Shown piece after piece: positions 42,394 through 52,400 of a DNA stretch of 64,000 nucleotides; the first letter of the stretch is position 1; each line of letters opens with the position of its first letter. Location of the stretch: the NCBI GenBank assembly GCA_014302835.1, contig CP060294.1, positions 4,303,067 through 4,367,066 of the forward strand, written 5' to 3'. The notes beneath the pieces were generated by a model, which was not told where the DNA came from, did no database searches, and saw only the letters and a list, made by a program, of their open reading frames with translations. The position numbers were made by a program, and so were the translations under genes. The stretch comes from Pedobacter sp. PAMC26386. GTDB taxonomy: Bacteria > Bacteroidota > Bacteroidia > Sphingobacteriales > Sphingobacteriaceae.

Positions 42394-43827
42394 ATGATCG
42401 ATTTACAGCTAACAGACAAAACACATGATGAAGGCCGCCAGGGTGAAGCCCTGATTGTTGACGCCCCAAAACTGCTTAATGCGAGGAAGCTGTATATTGA
42501 AAGTTATGGTTGCCAGATGAACTTCGCTGATAGTGAAATTGTTGCTTCTATCCTGTTAGATCAGGGTTTTGAGACCACAGGAAACTATCAGGAAGCAGAT
42601 GCAATATTTATCAATACCTGCTCTATCAGAGAAAATGCAGAACAGCGTGTCCGCAACCGGTTGTCGCAGTTTGGTATAGAAAAACGTAAAAATCCTAAAC
42701 TAATTGTTGGTGTTTTAGGCTGCATGGCAGAACGTTTAAAATCTAAATTTCTGGAAGAAGAGAAATTGGTTGATATGGTGGTTGGCCCTGATGCTTACCG
42801 TGATCTGCCACAGCTGATTGAACAGGTAGGTGAAGGTCAGAAAGCAATTAATGTTTTACTGTCAAGAGAAGAAACTTATGCAGATATCAGCCCGGTCCGT
42901 TTAAACGGAAATGGCATTACTGCTTTCATTTCCATTATGCGTGGTTGTGATAATATGTGTTCTTTCTGCGTGGTTCCTTTTACAAGGGGCCGTGAACGTA
43001 GCCGTGATCCCCATTCTATTCTCGCTGAAGCACAGGATTTACATGACCGCGGTTATAAAGAAGTTACTTTGCTTGGGCAGAATGTCGATTCTTATAAATG
43101 GAAAGGCGCAGCAGAAGCAGAAGATGGAGCTGAGATTATGGTGAACTTTGCCCAGTTACTGGAAAAAGTAGCATTAATCAGCCCTGAGTTACGTATCCGT
43201 TTCTCTACTTCTCACCCTAAAGATATTACTGACGAAGTATTATATACCATTAAAAAGCATGATAATATCTGTAACAATATCCACTTGCCTGTACAATCGG
43301 GAAGCACCAGGGTATTGGAACTGATGAACCGGACTTATACCCGTGAATGGTATATTAACCGGATTGATGCGATTAGAAATATTATCCCCGATTGTGCAAT
43401 TTCTTCGGATATCATTGCTGGTTTCTGTTCAGAAACGGAGGAGGAACATCAGGAAACATTGAGCATGATGGATTATGTCGGTTATGATTTTGCCTTCTGT
43501 TTCAGTTATTCTGAAAGACCGGGAACTATGGCAGCGAGAAAACTGGAAGATGATATTCCTGAAGAAGTAAAAAAACGCCGCCTGCAGGAAATCCTGTTAA
43601 AACAACAGACTACTTCTCATTACAGATTACAAAAGTCTGTTGGAAAAACAGTTAGAATCCTGGTAGAAGGTTTCTCTAAAAAATCTGATAAAGATCTTTG
43701 TGGTAGAAATGACCAGAATGCAATGATTGTATTCCCTGCGGTAGAAAATGTAAAGCCCGGACAATATGTAAATGTCATCATTGAGCGTTGTACATCAGCG
43801 ACACTATTAGGCAGAATTACAGACTAG
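42394..43827 (+). CDS. miaB: tRNA-2-methylthio-N6-dimethylallyladenosine synthase
   Basis: 477 residues. Radical-SAM enzyme that adds a methylthio group to i6A37 of tRNAs. The UPF0004 domain has KLYIESYGCQMNFADSEI (Cys), INTCSIRENAEQRV and VLGCMAERLK (the second cluster). The radical-SAM motif is ISIMRGCDNMCSFCVVPFTRG (CxxxCxxC). A TRAM domain ends the protein (VGKTVRILVEGFSKKS). It precedes the sigma-54 activator by 40 bp and may be co-transcribed with it. Confidence 0.97.
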   Translation: MIDLQLTDKTHDEGRQGEALIVDAPKLLNARKLYIESYGCQMNFADSEIVASILLDQGFETTGNYQEADAIFINTCSIRENAEQRVRNRLSQFGIEKRKNPKLIVGVLGCMAERLKSKFLEEEKLVDMVVGPDAYRDLPQLIEQVGEGQKAINVLLSREETYADISPVRLNGNGITAFISIMRGCDNMCSFCVVPFTRGRERSRDPHSILAEAQDLHDRGYKEVTLLGQNVDSYKWKGAAEAEDGAEIMVNFAQLLEKVALISPELRIRFSTSHPKDITDEVLYTIKKHDNICNNIHLPVQSGSTRVLELMNRTYTREWYINRIDAIRNIIPDCAISSDIIAGFCSETEEEHQETLSMMDYVGYDFAFCFSYSERPGTMAARKLEDDIPEEVKKRRLQEILLKQQTTSHYRLQKSVGKTVRILVEGFSKKSDKDLCGRNDQNAMIVFPAVENVKPGQYVNVIIERCTSATLLGRITD

Positions 43828-43867
43828 AAATTATATATCTCTGTGAAAATTTAAATATAAAATTATT

Positions 43868-45100
43868 TTGGACGTACAAGATATTAAAAACCGATTTGGA
43901 ATTATTGGTGGTTCTCCACTTTTAAACCGTGCTATTGATATTGCCAGACAGGTAGCGCCAACGGATATGTCAGTATTAATAACTGGAGAAAGTGGTAGTG
44001 GAAAAGAAGTATTTTCGCACATTATCCACCAGATGAGTACCCGTAAACACGGGGCTTTTATTGCTGTAAACTGTGGTGCAATTCCAGAAGGAACAATTGA
44101 CTCAGAATTATTCGGACACGAGAAAGGTTCATTTACAGGTGCACATGAAGCACGTAAAGGATACTTTGAGGTCGCAAACGGAGGTACCATCTTCCTGGAT
44201 GAGGTAGCTGAGTTACCTTTAGGTACACAGGCGCGCTTATTAAGAATCCTGGAAAGCGGAGAATATTTACGTGTAGGATCTTCTAAAGTACAAAAAACTG
44301 ACGTCCGGATTATTGCAGCGACCAATGTAGATGTATATAATAGGGTAAAATCTGGTAAATTCCGTGAGGATCTTTATTACCGTTTGAATACTGTGCCTTT
44401 GCGTATTCCTGCATTACATGAACGTAAAGAAGATATTTTCTTGTTGTTCAGAAAGTTTTCAGCCGATTTCAGCGATAAATACCGCAGCCCTGGCATCCAC
44501 CTGGAACCAGATGCGATACAGATGCTGAGTAATTACAGCTGGCCTGGAAATGTGAGACAGCTTAAAAATATCGCTGAACAAATCTGTGTTTTAGAAAAAG
44601 ACCGTAATGTAACGGCCAATGCTTTATTGAGCTATATTCCTAATGAAGGCGGCAGCAATTTGCCAATGACTTTAAATGGAAACAATAAAGAAGATTTCTC
44701 GGAAAGGGACATTCTTTATAAAGTTCTTTTTGACATGAAAAAGGACATGATGGACCTGAAAAAACTGGTTGCTGAAATTATCCAGAGTGGCGGAAATACT
44801 TCTCATATTATGGAAGACAACCCACATTATATTAATCAGCTTTACCAGGAAGTAGATCAGACGGTTAACAACGAGACCACTTTCACGATTAAAAAATCTC
44901 CTCAAAATACGCCTGTAGATTATAACTATACGCATGATGCTGAAGAAGTAGAGGAATCGCTTTCACTGATTGATAAAGAATCTGATTTAATCAAAAAAGC
45001 CCTGAAAAAGCATAAAGGCAAACGCAAATTCGCTGCTCAGGAACTCGGAATTTCAGAACGTACCTTATATAGAAAAATCAAGGAACTAAATTTAAATTAG
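43868..45100 (+). CDS. Sigma-54-dependent transcriptional activator (NtrC-type AAA+, no receiver domain)
   Basis: 410 residues starting at a TTG (43868); the family begins with DVQDIKNRFGIIG, so TTG is preferred to a later ATG. AAA+ region: LITGESGSGKEVFSHII (Walker A), SELFGHEKGSFTGAHEARKG (GSFTGA in place of the usual GAFTGA, the sigma-54 contact loop), GTIFLDEVAELPLGTQ (Walker B) and NYSWPGNVRQLKNIAEQ. The C-terminal Fis-type HTH is GKRKFAAQELGISERTLYRKI. No sensor domain is present, so it may be constitutive or controlled by a partner. It sits in front of lptE (3 bp) with secG following. Confidence 0.93.
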   Translation: MDVQDIKNRFGIIGGSPLLNRAIDIARQVAPTDMSVLITGESGSGKEVFSHIIHQMSTRKHGAFIAVNCGAIPEGTIDSELFGHEKGSFTGAHEARKGYFEVANGGTIFLDEVAELPLGTQARLLRILESGEYLRVGSSKVQKTDVRIIAATNVDVYNRVKSGKFREDLYYRLNTVPLRIPALHERKEDIFLLFRKFSADFSDKYRSPGIHLEPDAIQMLSNYSWPGNVRQLKNIAEQICVLEKDRNVTANALLSYIPNEGGSNLPMTLNGNNKEDFSERDILYKVLFDMKKDMMDLKKLVAEIIQSGGNTSHIMEDNPHYINQLYQEVDQTVNNETTFTIKKSPQNTPVDYNYTHDAEEVEESLSLIDKESDLIKKALKKHKGKRKFAAQELGISERTLYRKIKELNLN

Positions 45101-45103
45101 GTC

Positions 45104-45613
45104 ATGAAAAGAATCTGTTTATTGCTATTGCTACCTGCTTTAACGCTATTGAACTCCTGTTCAGTAAAGTTAAACGGAGCTTCTATTCCTTCAGAAATGA
45201 AGACGGTTAATGTCTCGTATTTTGAGAATAACGCGCCACTAGTTATCCCTACTTTAAGTGCAGACTTTACGGAGGCCTTAAAATTGCGTATCCGGAATCA
45301 AACACGTCTTGCTATCAGCACAAATAGTGCCGATGCCGTTTTCGAGGGAAGAATTACGGGTTATGATATCAGACCTGTCGCCCTGCAAAATAATAACCAG
45401 CCAAGCGCAGGTGCAAACAGACTAACCATCAAAATCAGTGTAAAATACACAAACAACCTGAACCCGAAACAAAGTTTTGAAGAGTCATTTGAACGATTTA
45501 AAGATTTTGACATGAGAGGACAGAGTTTAGAGTCTGTTCAGGGCCAGTTAAATAAAGATATCAATGCCATGTTAACTGAAGATATATTTAACAGAGCTTT
45601 TGCCCAATGGTAA
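45104..45613 (+). CDS. lptE: LPS-assembly lipoprotein LptE-like
   Basis: 169 residues with a signal peptide and lipobox (LTLLNSC, then SVKLNGASIP). The Bacteroidota LptE family pattern follows: VNVSYFENNAPLVIPTLSADF, TEALKLRIRNQTRL, FEGRITGYDIRPVA, and FEESFERFKDFDMRGQS. LptE plugs the LptD barrel that inserts lipopolysaccharide in the outer membrane. It starts 3 bp after the sigma-54 activator and precedes the unknown gene and secG, suggesting an envelope-biogenesis operon. Confidence 0.85.
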   Translation: MKRICLLLLLPALTLLNSCSVKLNGASIPSEMKTVNVSYFENNAPLVIPTLSADFTEALKLRIRNQTRLAISTNSADAVFEGRITGYDIRPVALQNNNQPSAGANRLTIKISVKYTNNLNPKQSFEESFERFKDFDMRGQSLESVQGQLNKDINAMLTEDIFNRAFAQW

Positions 45614-45675
45614 TATCCTTCGAAAAAACTGGTATACTGTTATAAAAATGAATTTCAATCATTAACTTAGGCCTC

Positions 45676-46767
45676 GTGGAGCTGGATAAAAATAAACAAC
45701 AACAACTTGCTGAATTAATTGCGGACCCTCAGAAGGCTTCACCGCAGCATTCGGCTATGTTGACTGATTTGTTGCAGGCATACCCTTATTATCAACCTTT
45801 GCATTTGCTATTGGCTAAGGCTGATCTGCAACGTGCAAAAGATACGAATCAGCTTGCCAAAGCATCCCTTTACACCAACGGGTCTCTGTTACACCAATTT
45901 TTGTTTCAAACGGAACGCACTAAATCAAACTTTTTGATTGTGAATGGCTGTCCGGGTATCAGAGAAGACAATGAACAGGAAAACTTTGATGAACTGGAAG
46001 AAGTGTATGAGGAAATTGCAGAAGTTGACCACACCAATTATCGTCCGTTTAGAAATTCAGAGCAAACTGCCGAAACCGTAAGTCCTCAGGAAACCACAGA
46101 TCGTAAGCATTCTCTGGAAGATGATTTTGTATTCGAAAGTATTGCTTCTTCAGATTTTTTCGCATTTGAACAGAACTTCAGTACAGAAGTCGCTGAACCG
46201 CAGGAAAAACCGCCCGTTGCGCAGGCTCCTGTGATCGAAGAGCATGATGAAGTGGCAGCGGCCGAAGTAGAAAATAGCCAGGTCAGCAATTACCATGATG
46301 AAAATTTGCCTTACACCTTTTTATGGTGGCTGGCAAAAACCCGCAAAGAGCATCAAAGTATATTTCAGCCTTACGCAATCCCTAAAGCGGGTAACTCCCA
46401 GGAATTACAACAGCAATATGTAGAACATATCTTCCATATGCAGAGCCATCTGACTGGAAGCGAAAATTTACTGGAGACTGACGAACAGCCAAGGCCAATT
46501 ACGAAAGATGCAGAGATTATAGAAAGTTTCATCAAAAATGATCCGCAAATTCTGCCCCCTAAAGCTGAACAGATCGATAACGAAAACAAGGCTAAGAAAA
46601 GTGCAGAGGACCAGAATGACCTGGTATCGGAAACACTAGCCAATATTTACATCGAGCAAATGCTTTACGACAAGGCGATAGACACTTATGAAAAATTAAG
46701 TTTGAAGTTTCCAGAAAAAAGACGTTACTTTGCCGACCTTATCCAATCTATAGAAAAGAAAATTTAA
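45676..46767 (+). CDS. Uncharacterised protein of the lptE-secG cluster
   Basis: 363 residues from a GTG (45676); the next ATG would remove 27 conserved-looking residues. N-terminus: AMLTDLLQAYPYYQPLHLLLAKADLQRA, a helical block, then a long acidic, low-complexity middle (EENFDELEEVYEEIAE; EEHDEVAAAEVENSQ), then LPYTFLWWLAKTRKEHQ and a C-terminal TPR-like hairpin, SETLANIYIEQMLYDKAIDTYEKLSLKFPEKR. The order activator-lptE-this gene-secG is one I recall in other Bacteroidota. Function unknown; probably cytoplasmic scaffold or adaptor. Confidence 0.6.
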   Translation: MELDKNKQQQLAELIADPQKASPQHSAMLTDLLQAYPYYQPLHLLLAKADLQRAKDTNQLAKASLYTNGSLLHQFLFQTERTKSNFLIVNGCPGIREDNEQENFDELEEVYEEIAEVDHTNYRPFRNSEQTAETVSPQETTDRKHSLEDDFVFESIASSDFFAFEQNFSTEVAEPQEKPPVAQAPVIEEHDEVAAAEVENSQVSNYHDENLPYTFLWWLAKTRKEHQSIFQPYAIPKAGNSQELQQQYVEHIFHMQSHLTGSENLLETDEQPRPITKDAEIIESFIKNDPQILPPKAEQIDNENKAKKSAEDQNDLVSETLANIYIEQMLYDKAIDTYEKLSLKFPEKRRYFADLIQSIEKKI

Positions 46768-46781
46768 CCATTTAACATACT

Positions 46782-47141
46782 ATGCTTTTTTTAATTATTG
46801 TATTAATCATTATTTGTGTTGCATTAGGTCTGTTTGTTTTAATACAAAACCCTAAAGGCGGTGGTCTTGCAACAGGCGGATCGGGCAGCAATATGTTCGG
46901 CGTACAACGTACAGGTGATGTACTTGAAAAAGGCACCTGGGTACTTTTAACGTTAATCGTTGTAATTTCTCTTGGAATTACTGCTATTGGAAAAACAGGA
47001 TCAGTTGGCGCTACTGGCAGTGGAGATTCTAAAATTCAACAGCAATTGGATAAGACACCTACGCCTTCACCAATTGGCGGTACTGCAAAACCAGCTACAA
47101 CAACTCCTGCTCCTGTAACTCCGGAAGCACCAAAAAAATAA
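46782..47141 (+). CDS. secG: Preprotein translocase subunit SecG
   Basis: 119 residues. Two transmembrane helices (LIIVLIIICVALGLFVLI and VLLTLIVVISLGITAIG) flank the family loop QNPKGGGLATGGSGSNMFG. A Pro/Thr/Ala-rich tail follows. It assists SecYE-SecA translocation. It starts 14 bp after the preceding gene and ends the operon, with a strong terminator behind. Confidence 0.92.
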   Translation: MLFLIIVLIIICVALGLFVLIQNPKGGGLATGGSGSNMFGVQRTGDVLEKGTWVLLTLIVVISLGITAIGKTGSVGATGSGDSKIQQQLDKTPTPSPIGGTAKPATTTPAPVTPEAPKK

Positions 47142-47160
47142 GCTAAATTACTTTAGCACA

Positions 47161-47198
47161 AAATCCCGTCAGGAAATATTTCTGACGGGATTTTTTTT
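47161..47198 (+). terminator. Terminator of secG
   Basis: AAATCCCGTCAG (47161-47172) pairs with CTGACGGGATTT (47182-47193) around a 9-nt loop, followed by eight T residues counting the stem end. Textbook intrinsic terminator. Confidence 0.95.
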
Positions 47199-47261
47199 GC
47201 CTGTCCCTGCCAGTCTGACACAAAAAAATAGGTGCTCAATCTATTAGCTGACAAGCCTGTG

Positions 47262-47269
47262 TAAATTTG
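47262..47269 (+). promoter_or_regulatory. Candidate -7 element upstream of groES (TAAATTTG)
   Basis: TAAATTTG fits TAnnTTTG, 94 nt before the groES ATG. No -33 TTTG at the right spacing, so support is partial. Confidence 0.35.
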
Positions 47270-47284
47270 GCAACCAAAAGACCC

Positions 47285-47300
47285 TTGGCATAAAAACTGA
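47285..47300 (+). promoter_or_regulatory. Sigma-54-like motif upstream of groES
   Basis: TTGGCAT followed after four A residues by ACTGA. The GG-to-G distance (10 nt) equals that of -24/-12 promoters, though the -12 part reads GA instead of GC. It lies about 63 nt before groES. A receiver-less sigma-54 activator is encoded 3 kb upstream. No CIRCE element is seen. Confidence 0.3.
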
Positions 47301-47363
47301 TGTATATTTAATATTATTATACAATTTATACGTTAACCTTTAAATTAAAACAATAATTAAGTT

Positions 47364-47657
47364 ATGGCTTTAAACATTAAACCCATTGCAGATAGAGTAG
47401 TTGTTGAAGCTGCTCCTGCCGAAGAAAAAACTGCTTCGGGTATTTATATCCCGGATACAGCTAAAGAAAAACCTCAGCAAGGAACAGTAGTTGCGGTTGG
47501 CCCGGGTAAATTTGCCGAGTTAACAGGAAACTTAGTACCATTGAGCGTTAAAGTTGGTGATGTAGTTTTATATGGCAAATATGGAGGTACTGAAATTACT
47601 TTTGAAGGTAAAGAGTATCTTATTATGCGTGAAACTGATCTTTACGCAGTTCTTTAG
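47364..47657 (+). CDS. groES: Co-chaperonin GroES
   Basis: 97 residues, normal length. The lid of the GroEL cage. KPIADRVVVEAAPAEEKTASGIYIPDTAKEKP is the family N-terminus with its mobile loop, and KVGDVVLYGKYGGTEI the core. It is 52 bp upstream of groEL, in one operon. Confidence 0.98.
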   Translation: MALNIKPIADRVVVEAAPAEEKTASGIYIPDTAKEKPQQGTVVAVGPGKFAELTGNLVPLSVKVGDVVLYGKYGGTEITFEGKEYLIMRETDLYAVL

Positions 47658-47709
47658 TTGCAGGTTTAATCCGGCAAATCTCACCAAATATTAAAAAAAT
47701 AGTTGAAAA

Positions 47710-49350
47710 ATGGCAAAGCAAGTAAAATATAACGTAGAAGCCCGTGACGCCCTGAAAAGAGGTGTCGATACTTTGGCTAATGCAGTAAAAGTAACTTTAG
47801 GTCCAAAAGGACGTAATGTAATTATTGATAAAAAATTCGGTTCACCTGTAATTACTAAAGATGGTGTTACTGTAGCAAAAGAAATTGAATTAAAAGACCC
47901 TATCGAAAACATGGGCGCTCAAATGGTTAAAGAAGTTGCTTCTAAAACTGCGGATATCGCAGGTGACGGAACAACAACTGCAACTGTATTGGCTCAGGCG
48001 ATCGTTACAGCGGGGATTAAAAACGTTGCTGCTGGTGCAAATCCAATGGATTTGAAACGTGGTATCGATAAAGCTGTTACTGCAATTGTAGCAAACTTAA
48101 AAGCTCAGTCTCAAACTGTTGGTGAAGACAACAACAAAATCAAACAGGTTGCGTCTATCTCTGCAAACAATGACGAAGTTATTGGTGCACTGATTGCTGA
48201 AGCAATGGGTAAAGTAGGTAAAGATGGTGTAATCACTGTAGAAGAAGCAAAAGGTACTGAAACTGAAGTAAAAACAGTTGAAGGTATGCAATTTGACCGT
48301 GGTTACTTATCTCCATACTTTGTAACTAACGCAGATAAAATGGAAGCGGAATTAGAAAACGCTTACATCCTGATCTATGACAAAAAGATCAGCAACATGA
48401 AAGAATTGTTGCCGATTTTAGAGAAACAAGTTCAAACTGGCAAACCATTATTAATCATCGCTGAAGATTTAGATGGTGAAGCTTTAGCTACTTTAGTAGT
48501 AAATAAAATCCGTGGTTCTCTGAAAGTTGTTGCTGTTAAAGCTCCAGGTTTTGGTGACCGTAGAAAAGCAATGTTAGAAGATCTTGCTATCTTAACAGGT
48601 GGTACTGTAATTTCTGAAGAAAGAGGTTACAAATTAGAAAATGCTGACCTTACTTATTTAGGTACTGCTGAGAAAATCCTTGTTGACAAGGACAATACAA
48701 CTATCATTAACGGTGCTGGTTCATCTGATGATATCAAAGCCCGCGTTAACCAGATCAAAGCTCAGATCGAAACTACTACTTCTGATTACGATAAAGAAAA
48801 ATTACAAGAGCGTTTGGCTAAATTAGCTGGTGGTGTTGCAGTTCTTTACGTAGGCGCAGCTTCTGAAGTGGAGATGAAAGAGAAAAAAGACCGTGTTGAT
48901 GATGCTTTACATGCAACCCGTGCGGCTGTTGAAGAAGGTATCGTTGCTGGTGGTGGTGTTGCTTTCATCCGTGCTATCGAAGCTTTAGAAGGTATGAAAG
49001 GAGCTAACGAAGACGAGACTACTGGTATCGCAATCGTTAAACGTGCTATTGAAGAGCCATTACGTCAAATCTGCCAGAATGCAGGTATTGAAGGTTCTAT
49101 CGTAGTTCAAAAAGTTAAAGAAGGAAAAGGTGATTTCGGTTACAATGCCCGTACTGACGTTTATGAAAACTTAATCAGTGCAGGTGTTATCGATCCAACT
49201 AAAGTTGGTCGTGTAGCTTTAGAAAATGCAGCTTCTATCGCAGCGATGTTGTTAACAACTGAGTGTGTATTAGCGGATGATCCTGAAGATAATGCTGGTG
49301 GTTCTGCTATGCCTGCTATGGGTGGTGGTGGAATGGGCGGAATGATGTAA
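47710..49350 (+). CDS. groEL: Chaperonin GroEL
   Basis: 546 residues, full length. Folds proteins in an ATP-driven double ring. VTLGPKGRNVIIDKKFGSP and GDGTTTATVLAQAI (nucleotide binding with the catalytic Asp region), and a Gly/Met tail (AMGGGGMGGMM) that projects into the cavity. Codon use is strongly biased toward a few codons (GGT, GCT, AAA), as for a highly expressed gene. Second gene of the groESL operon, closed by a strong terminator. Confidence 0.99.
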   Translation: MAKQVKYNVEARDALKRGVDTLANAVKVTLGPKGRNVIIDKKFGSPVITKDGVTVAKEIELKDPIENMGAQMVKEVASKTADIAGDGTTTATVLAQAIVTAGIKNVAAGANPMDLKRGIDKAVTAIVANLKAQSQTVGEDNNKIKQVASISANNDEVIGALIAEAMGKVGKDGVITVEEAKGTETEVKTVEGMQFDRGYLSPYFVTNADKMEAELENAYILIYDKKISNMKELLPILEKQVQTGKPLLIIAEDLDGEALATLVVNKIRGSLKVVAVKAPGFGDRRKAMLEDLAILTGGTVISEERGYKLENADLTYLGTAEKILVDKDNTTIINGAGSSDDIKARVNQIKAQIETTTSDYDKEKLQERLAKLAGGVAVLYVGAASEVEMKEKKDRVDDALHATRAAVEEGIVAGGGVAFIRAIEALEGMKGANEDETTGIAIVKRAIEEPLRQICQNAGIEGSIVVQKVKEGKGDFGYNARTDVYENLISAGVIDPTKVGRVALENAASIAAMLLTTECVLADDPEDNAGGSAMPAMGGGGMGGMM

Positions 49351-49373
49351 GTCAATTTCGTTAATCACTAATT

Positions 49374-49407
49374 AAAACCTCCAGTCCAAAAACTGGAGGT
49401 TTTTTTA
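49374..49407 (+). terminator. Terminator of groESL
   Basis: AAAACCTCCAGT (49374-49385) pairs with ACTGGAGGTTTT (49392-49403) around a CCAAAA loop and is followed by more T residues. Textbook intrinsic terminator. Confidence 0.95.
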
Positions 49408-49488
49408 CGTTATAGAAATTTCAACTCGTTGTTAGGCAGTTACTTGGAAAATTAGATTCTATTTTCTAAATTGATATACCGATACGAT

Positions 49489-52400
49489 ATGAGGAAAATT
49501 CTATTTGTTTTTTTCGCTCTCTTCCTTAGTATTATATCCTTTCATTCCTATGCTCAGCTTACCCTTGGAATGATGGATGCAGGACCTTATACGCCCGGTT
49601 CAACCATAGCGGTGACATTTACAATCGGCAGCACAGCTTGTATCAAAATTGGGAATACATTTAACCTGTACCTGGTAGATCCTGGAGGGAGTCAGGTCAA
49701 TATTGGCACCTACAATGGGTTCTATTCTACTTTTGTAAACGGTACAATTGGAACAAATACACCAATAGGCCCAGGATATAAACTCCGGGTTAAATCAACA
49801 AACCCAGCAATGACCTCTCCGGATTCAGCGCCCTTTGAGATCAAAGCCGGGAGTCCTGTTCTCGCCGCGCTAAATTCAAACTCCGCTTTCCCTCCTGCCT
49901 CCCAGCTCACCTTTGGTAATTGTAACAGCAGGCCAAATGCACCTTTTAGTTTCACTAATGAGTCTAACACGCCTAATGTAACTGCAACTTTCAGCAATAC
50001 CTTAATCCCAGGCTCATCGACTACATTAACTTATCCCGCAGCTGACAATACTGTTTTCTTTACAGCAGACCAGGCGCACTATACCATATTTGTAAAGGCA
50101 GTTATGCCCAATGGGATGGTCGGTACCCAGGCTTATTTTCTGATTAATAACCTTGCAGTAACTCCATTTACGACGACAAACAGCAATACGGTCTGTTATC
50201 CTGTAGGTTCGTTTGAATATACGGTCAATACAAGTGACGACGGCATCAAAGCTAATTTTCCTGGAAATAGTTATAGGATAGACTGGGGAGATGGAAATGC
50301 AAATGAATATACTTACTGTGATATTCAAACCAGCAGCAACAAAGTTCAGCATACCTATACCAAATCTTCCTGCGGACTAAGTTATACCACCGGTAATCAG
50401 ACCACATATAATGCTTTTGGTATTAACGTGGGTATTTTCAGTCCGTTTTGCGGTGCCGTTGGTACGCCACTCTCCACAACTGCAAAGGTAGTTACAAGGC
50501 CAATTAACAAATTCAGTACCCCTGCGGTTGTCTGTCTTGGTGACAAGGTTATCTTGAATAACCAGTCCACTACAGGGCAGAACCCAAATTCGAATTCCCC
50601 TGGTTGTTCAGATAACATCGCTTTTTATACCTGGTCAGTTGATGGCGTGGTCATTGCCGCGAACAAACCGCTGACCTTTAATCCAGAATACCTGTTCACC
50701 ACAAAGGGTCCACATAAAATACATTTGTCTTCTACCACCAACGGGAGCTGTCAGGCAGATGATGTCGAAATGGATATTTGTGTGCAGGCTCCTCCAAAAC
50801 CAGTATTCAACTTTGGGAGCCCCCAAATTTGTTTAAACCCAGGTACAATTACGCCAACCAATACTTCTGTACTGGACAACACCTGTCCAGCTGCCGCTCC
50901 GGTTTATACCTGGGAAGTGACTCCTGCAACTGGTGTAACTTATGACCTGCATAGTGCTGCTCCTGCATTTAAATTTTCACAAACCGGAATCTATAATGTA
51001 ACCCTATCTATTCAGTCTGGTACCTGCGCGGTAACTAGTCTTCCACAAAAACTTGTCGTCAATACTCTGCCTCAGGCAGCGCTATCGCCAGACATCACCT
51101 TATGTTCTACCGGAAATTTTACTTTCAATCCTACTCCAGGGCCTACACAAACCACCTTAAGCGGAACAGCTGATGAGGTAACCGAAACTTATAACTGGAC
51201 AGTTGCGGGGGGCAATTTCAGTTTTGTCTCTCCTGATATTGCATCCAGCAAATATCCGACAATAAATTTTACTGACTATGCCACTTATACAGTAACTCTG
51301 ACCCATAAAAACAATTGCGGCACAGTTAGTAAAACACAGAAAATCACATTGACAAAATCCCCAAAACCAACAATAGTAGTTGTTACCAACCCGGTTTGTT
51401 ACAATGCGGTAATCAATCTGCAAGGCAGTATAGCGGATAACAATGCGAATACAACCTTTGAATGGGTTGGCAATGGAGGTACTTTTTCTGCTCCGGATAA
51501 CCTGATCACAACTTATACACCAACGACAGCTGAACGCAATTCAGGTACAGCAACTGTCATCTTAAAAGTAAAAACAGGTCTTCTGGAGCCCTGTGCAGAA
51601 GTCGATGCTAGCCAGTTGATTCCCATACTTCCTAACAATACGGGTACGAATGTCACTCAGAATATCTGTTCTGGTCAAAATGCATTCCATATGCCAGCCT
51701 CTATTGTGCAGGGTAGTACTTTCACCTGGACTGCGGCCAATGTGGAAGGTATGGCAACGGGGTTTTCACTGACAGGCACAGGCCCGGTTAATGAGAAAAT
51801 CACCAATAGTAATGCGACTACCAATGCCGTGGTCGTTTATACCATTACACCTCAAAGTAATGGTTGTAATGGTGTCCCTTATACTTTTACAGTAACTATT
51901 ACACCAATTCCTATAGTTACCGCCACCGCCACTCAACCAGTGATTTGTGGAAATGAGTCTTCAGGAATTACGCTGACCTCCACTATAACAGACACAAAAT
52001 ATACCTGGACAAGTACAGCTTCGCCAGGTATAACAGGGAATACTAATCAGGCAACTCCTCTAGCTGTTACTGCTATAAATGATATTTTAGCTAATAGTGG
52101 TACCGCTCAGGGAACCGTAACGTATTTAGTCACTCCCGTTTCTACAGCTGCTTGTCAGGGTATAACTGTAAGTGTGGCTGTAAACGTTGGAGCAGCAGTG
52201 ACCATTGCAGCTGCGGGGCCGGCGCAAATACTGTGCAATCAGCAAAGCACTGCTCTTGCCGCTAATAATCCTAAAACTGGAGAAACTGGTCAATGGTCTA
52301 TTGTTTCTGGTACAGCTGTAATTACAAATCCATCAAACCCGACGACTACCCTAACAGGATTAGCAGCCGGCCAGACCTATACGCTGAAATGGACAATCAA

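Noticed and set aside
43831..44325. 164-codon open frame antisense to the sigma-54 activator
   Set aside because: The AAA+ motifs on the plus strand are unambiguous; the antisense frame shows no recognisable protein features.
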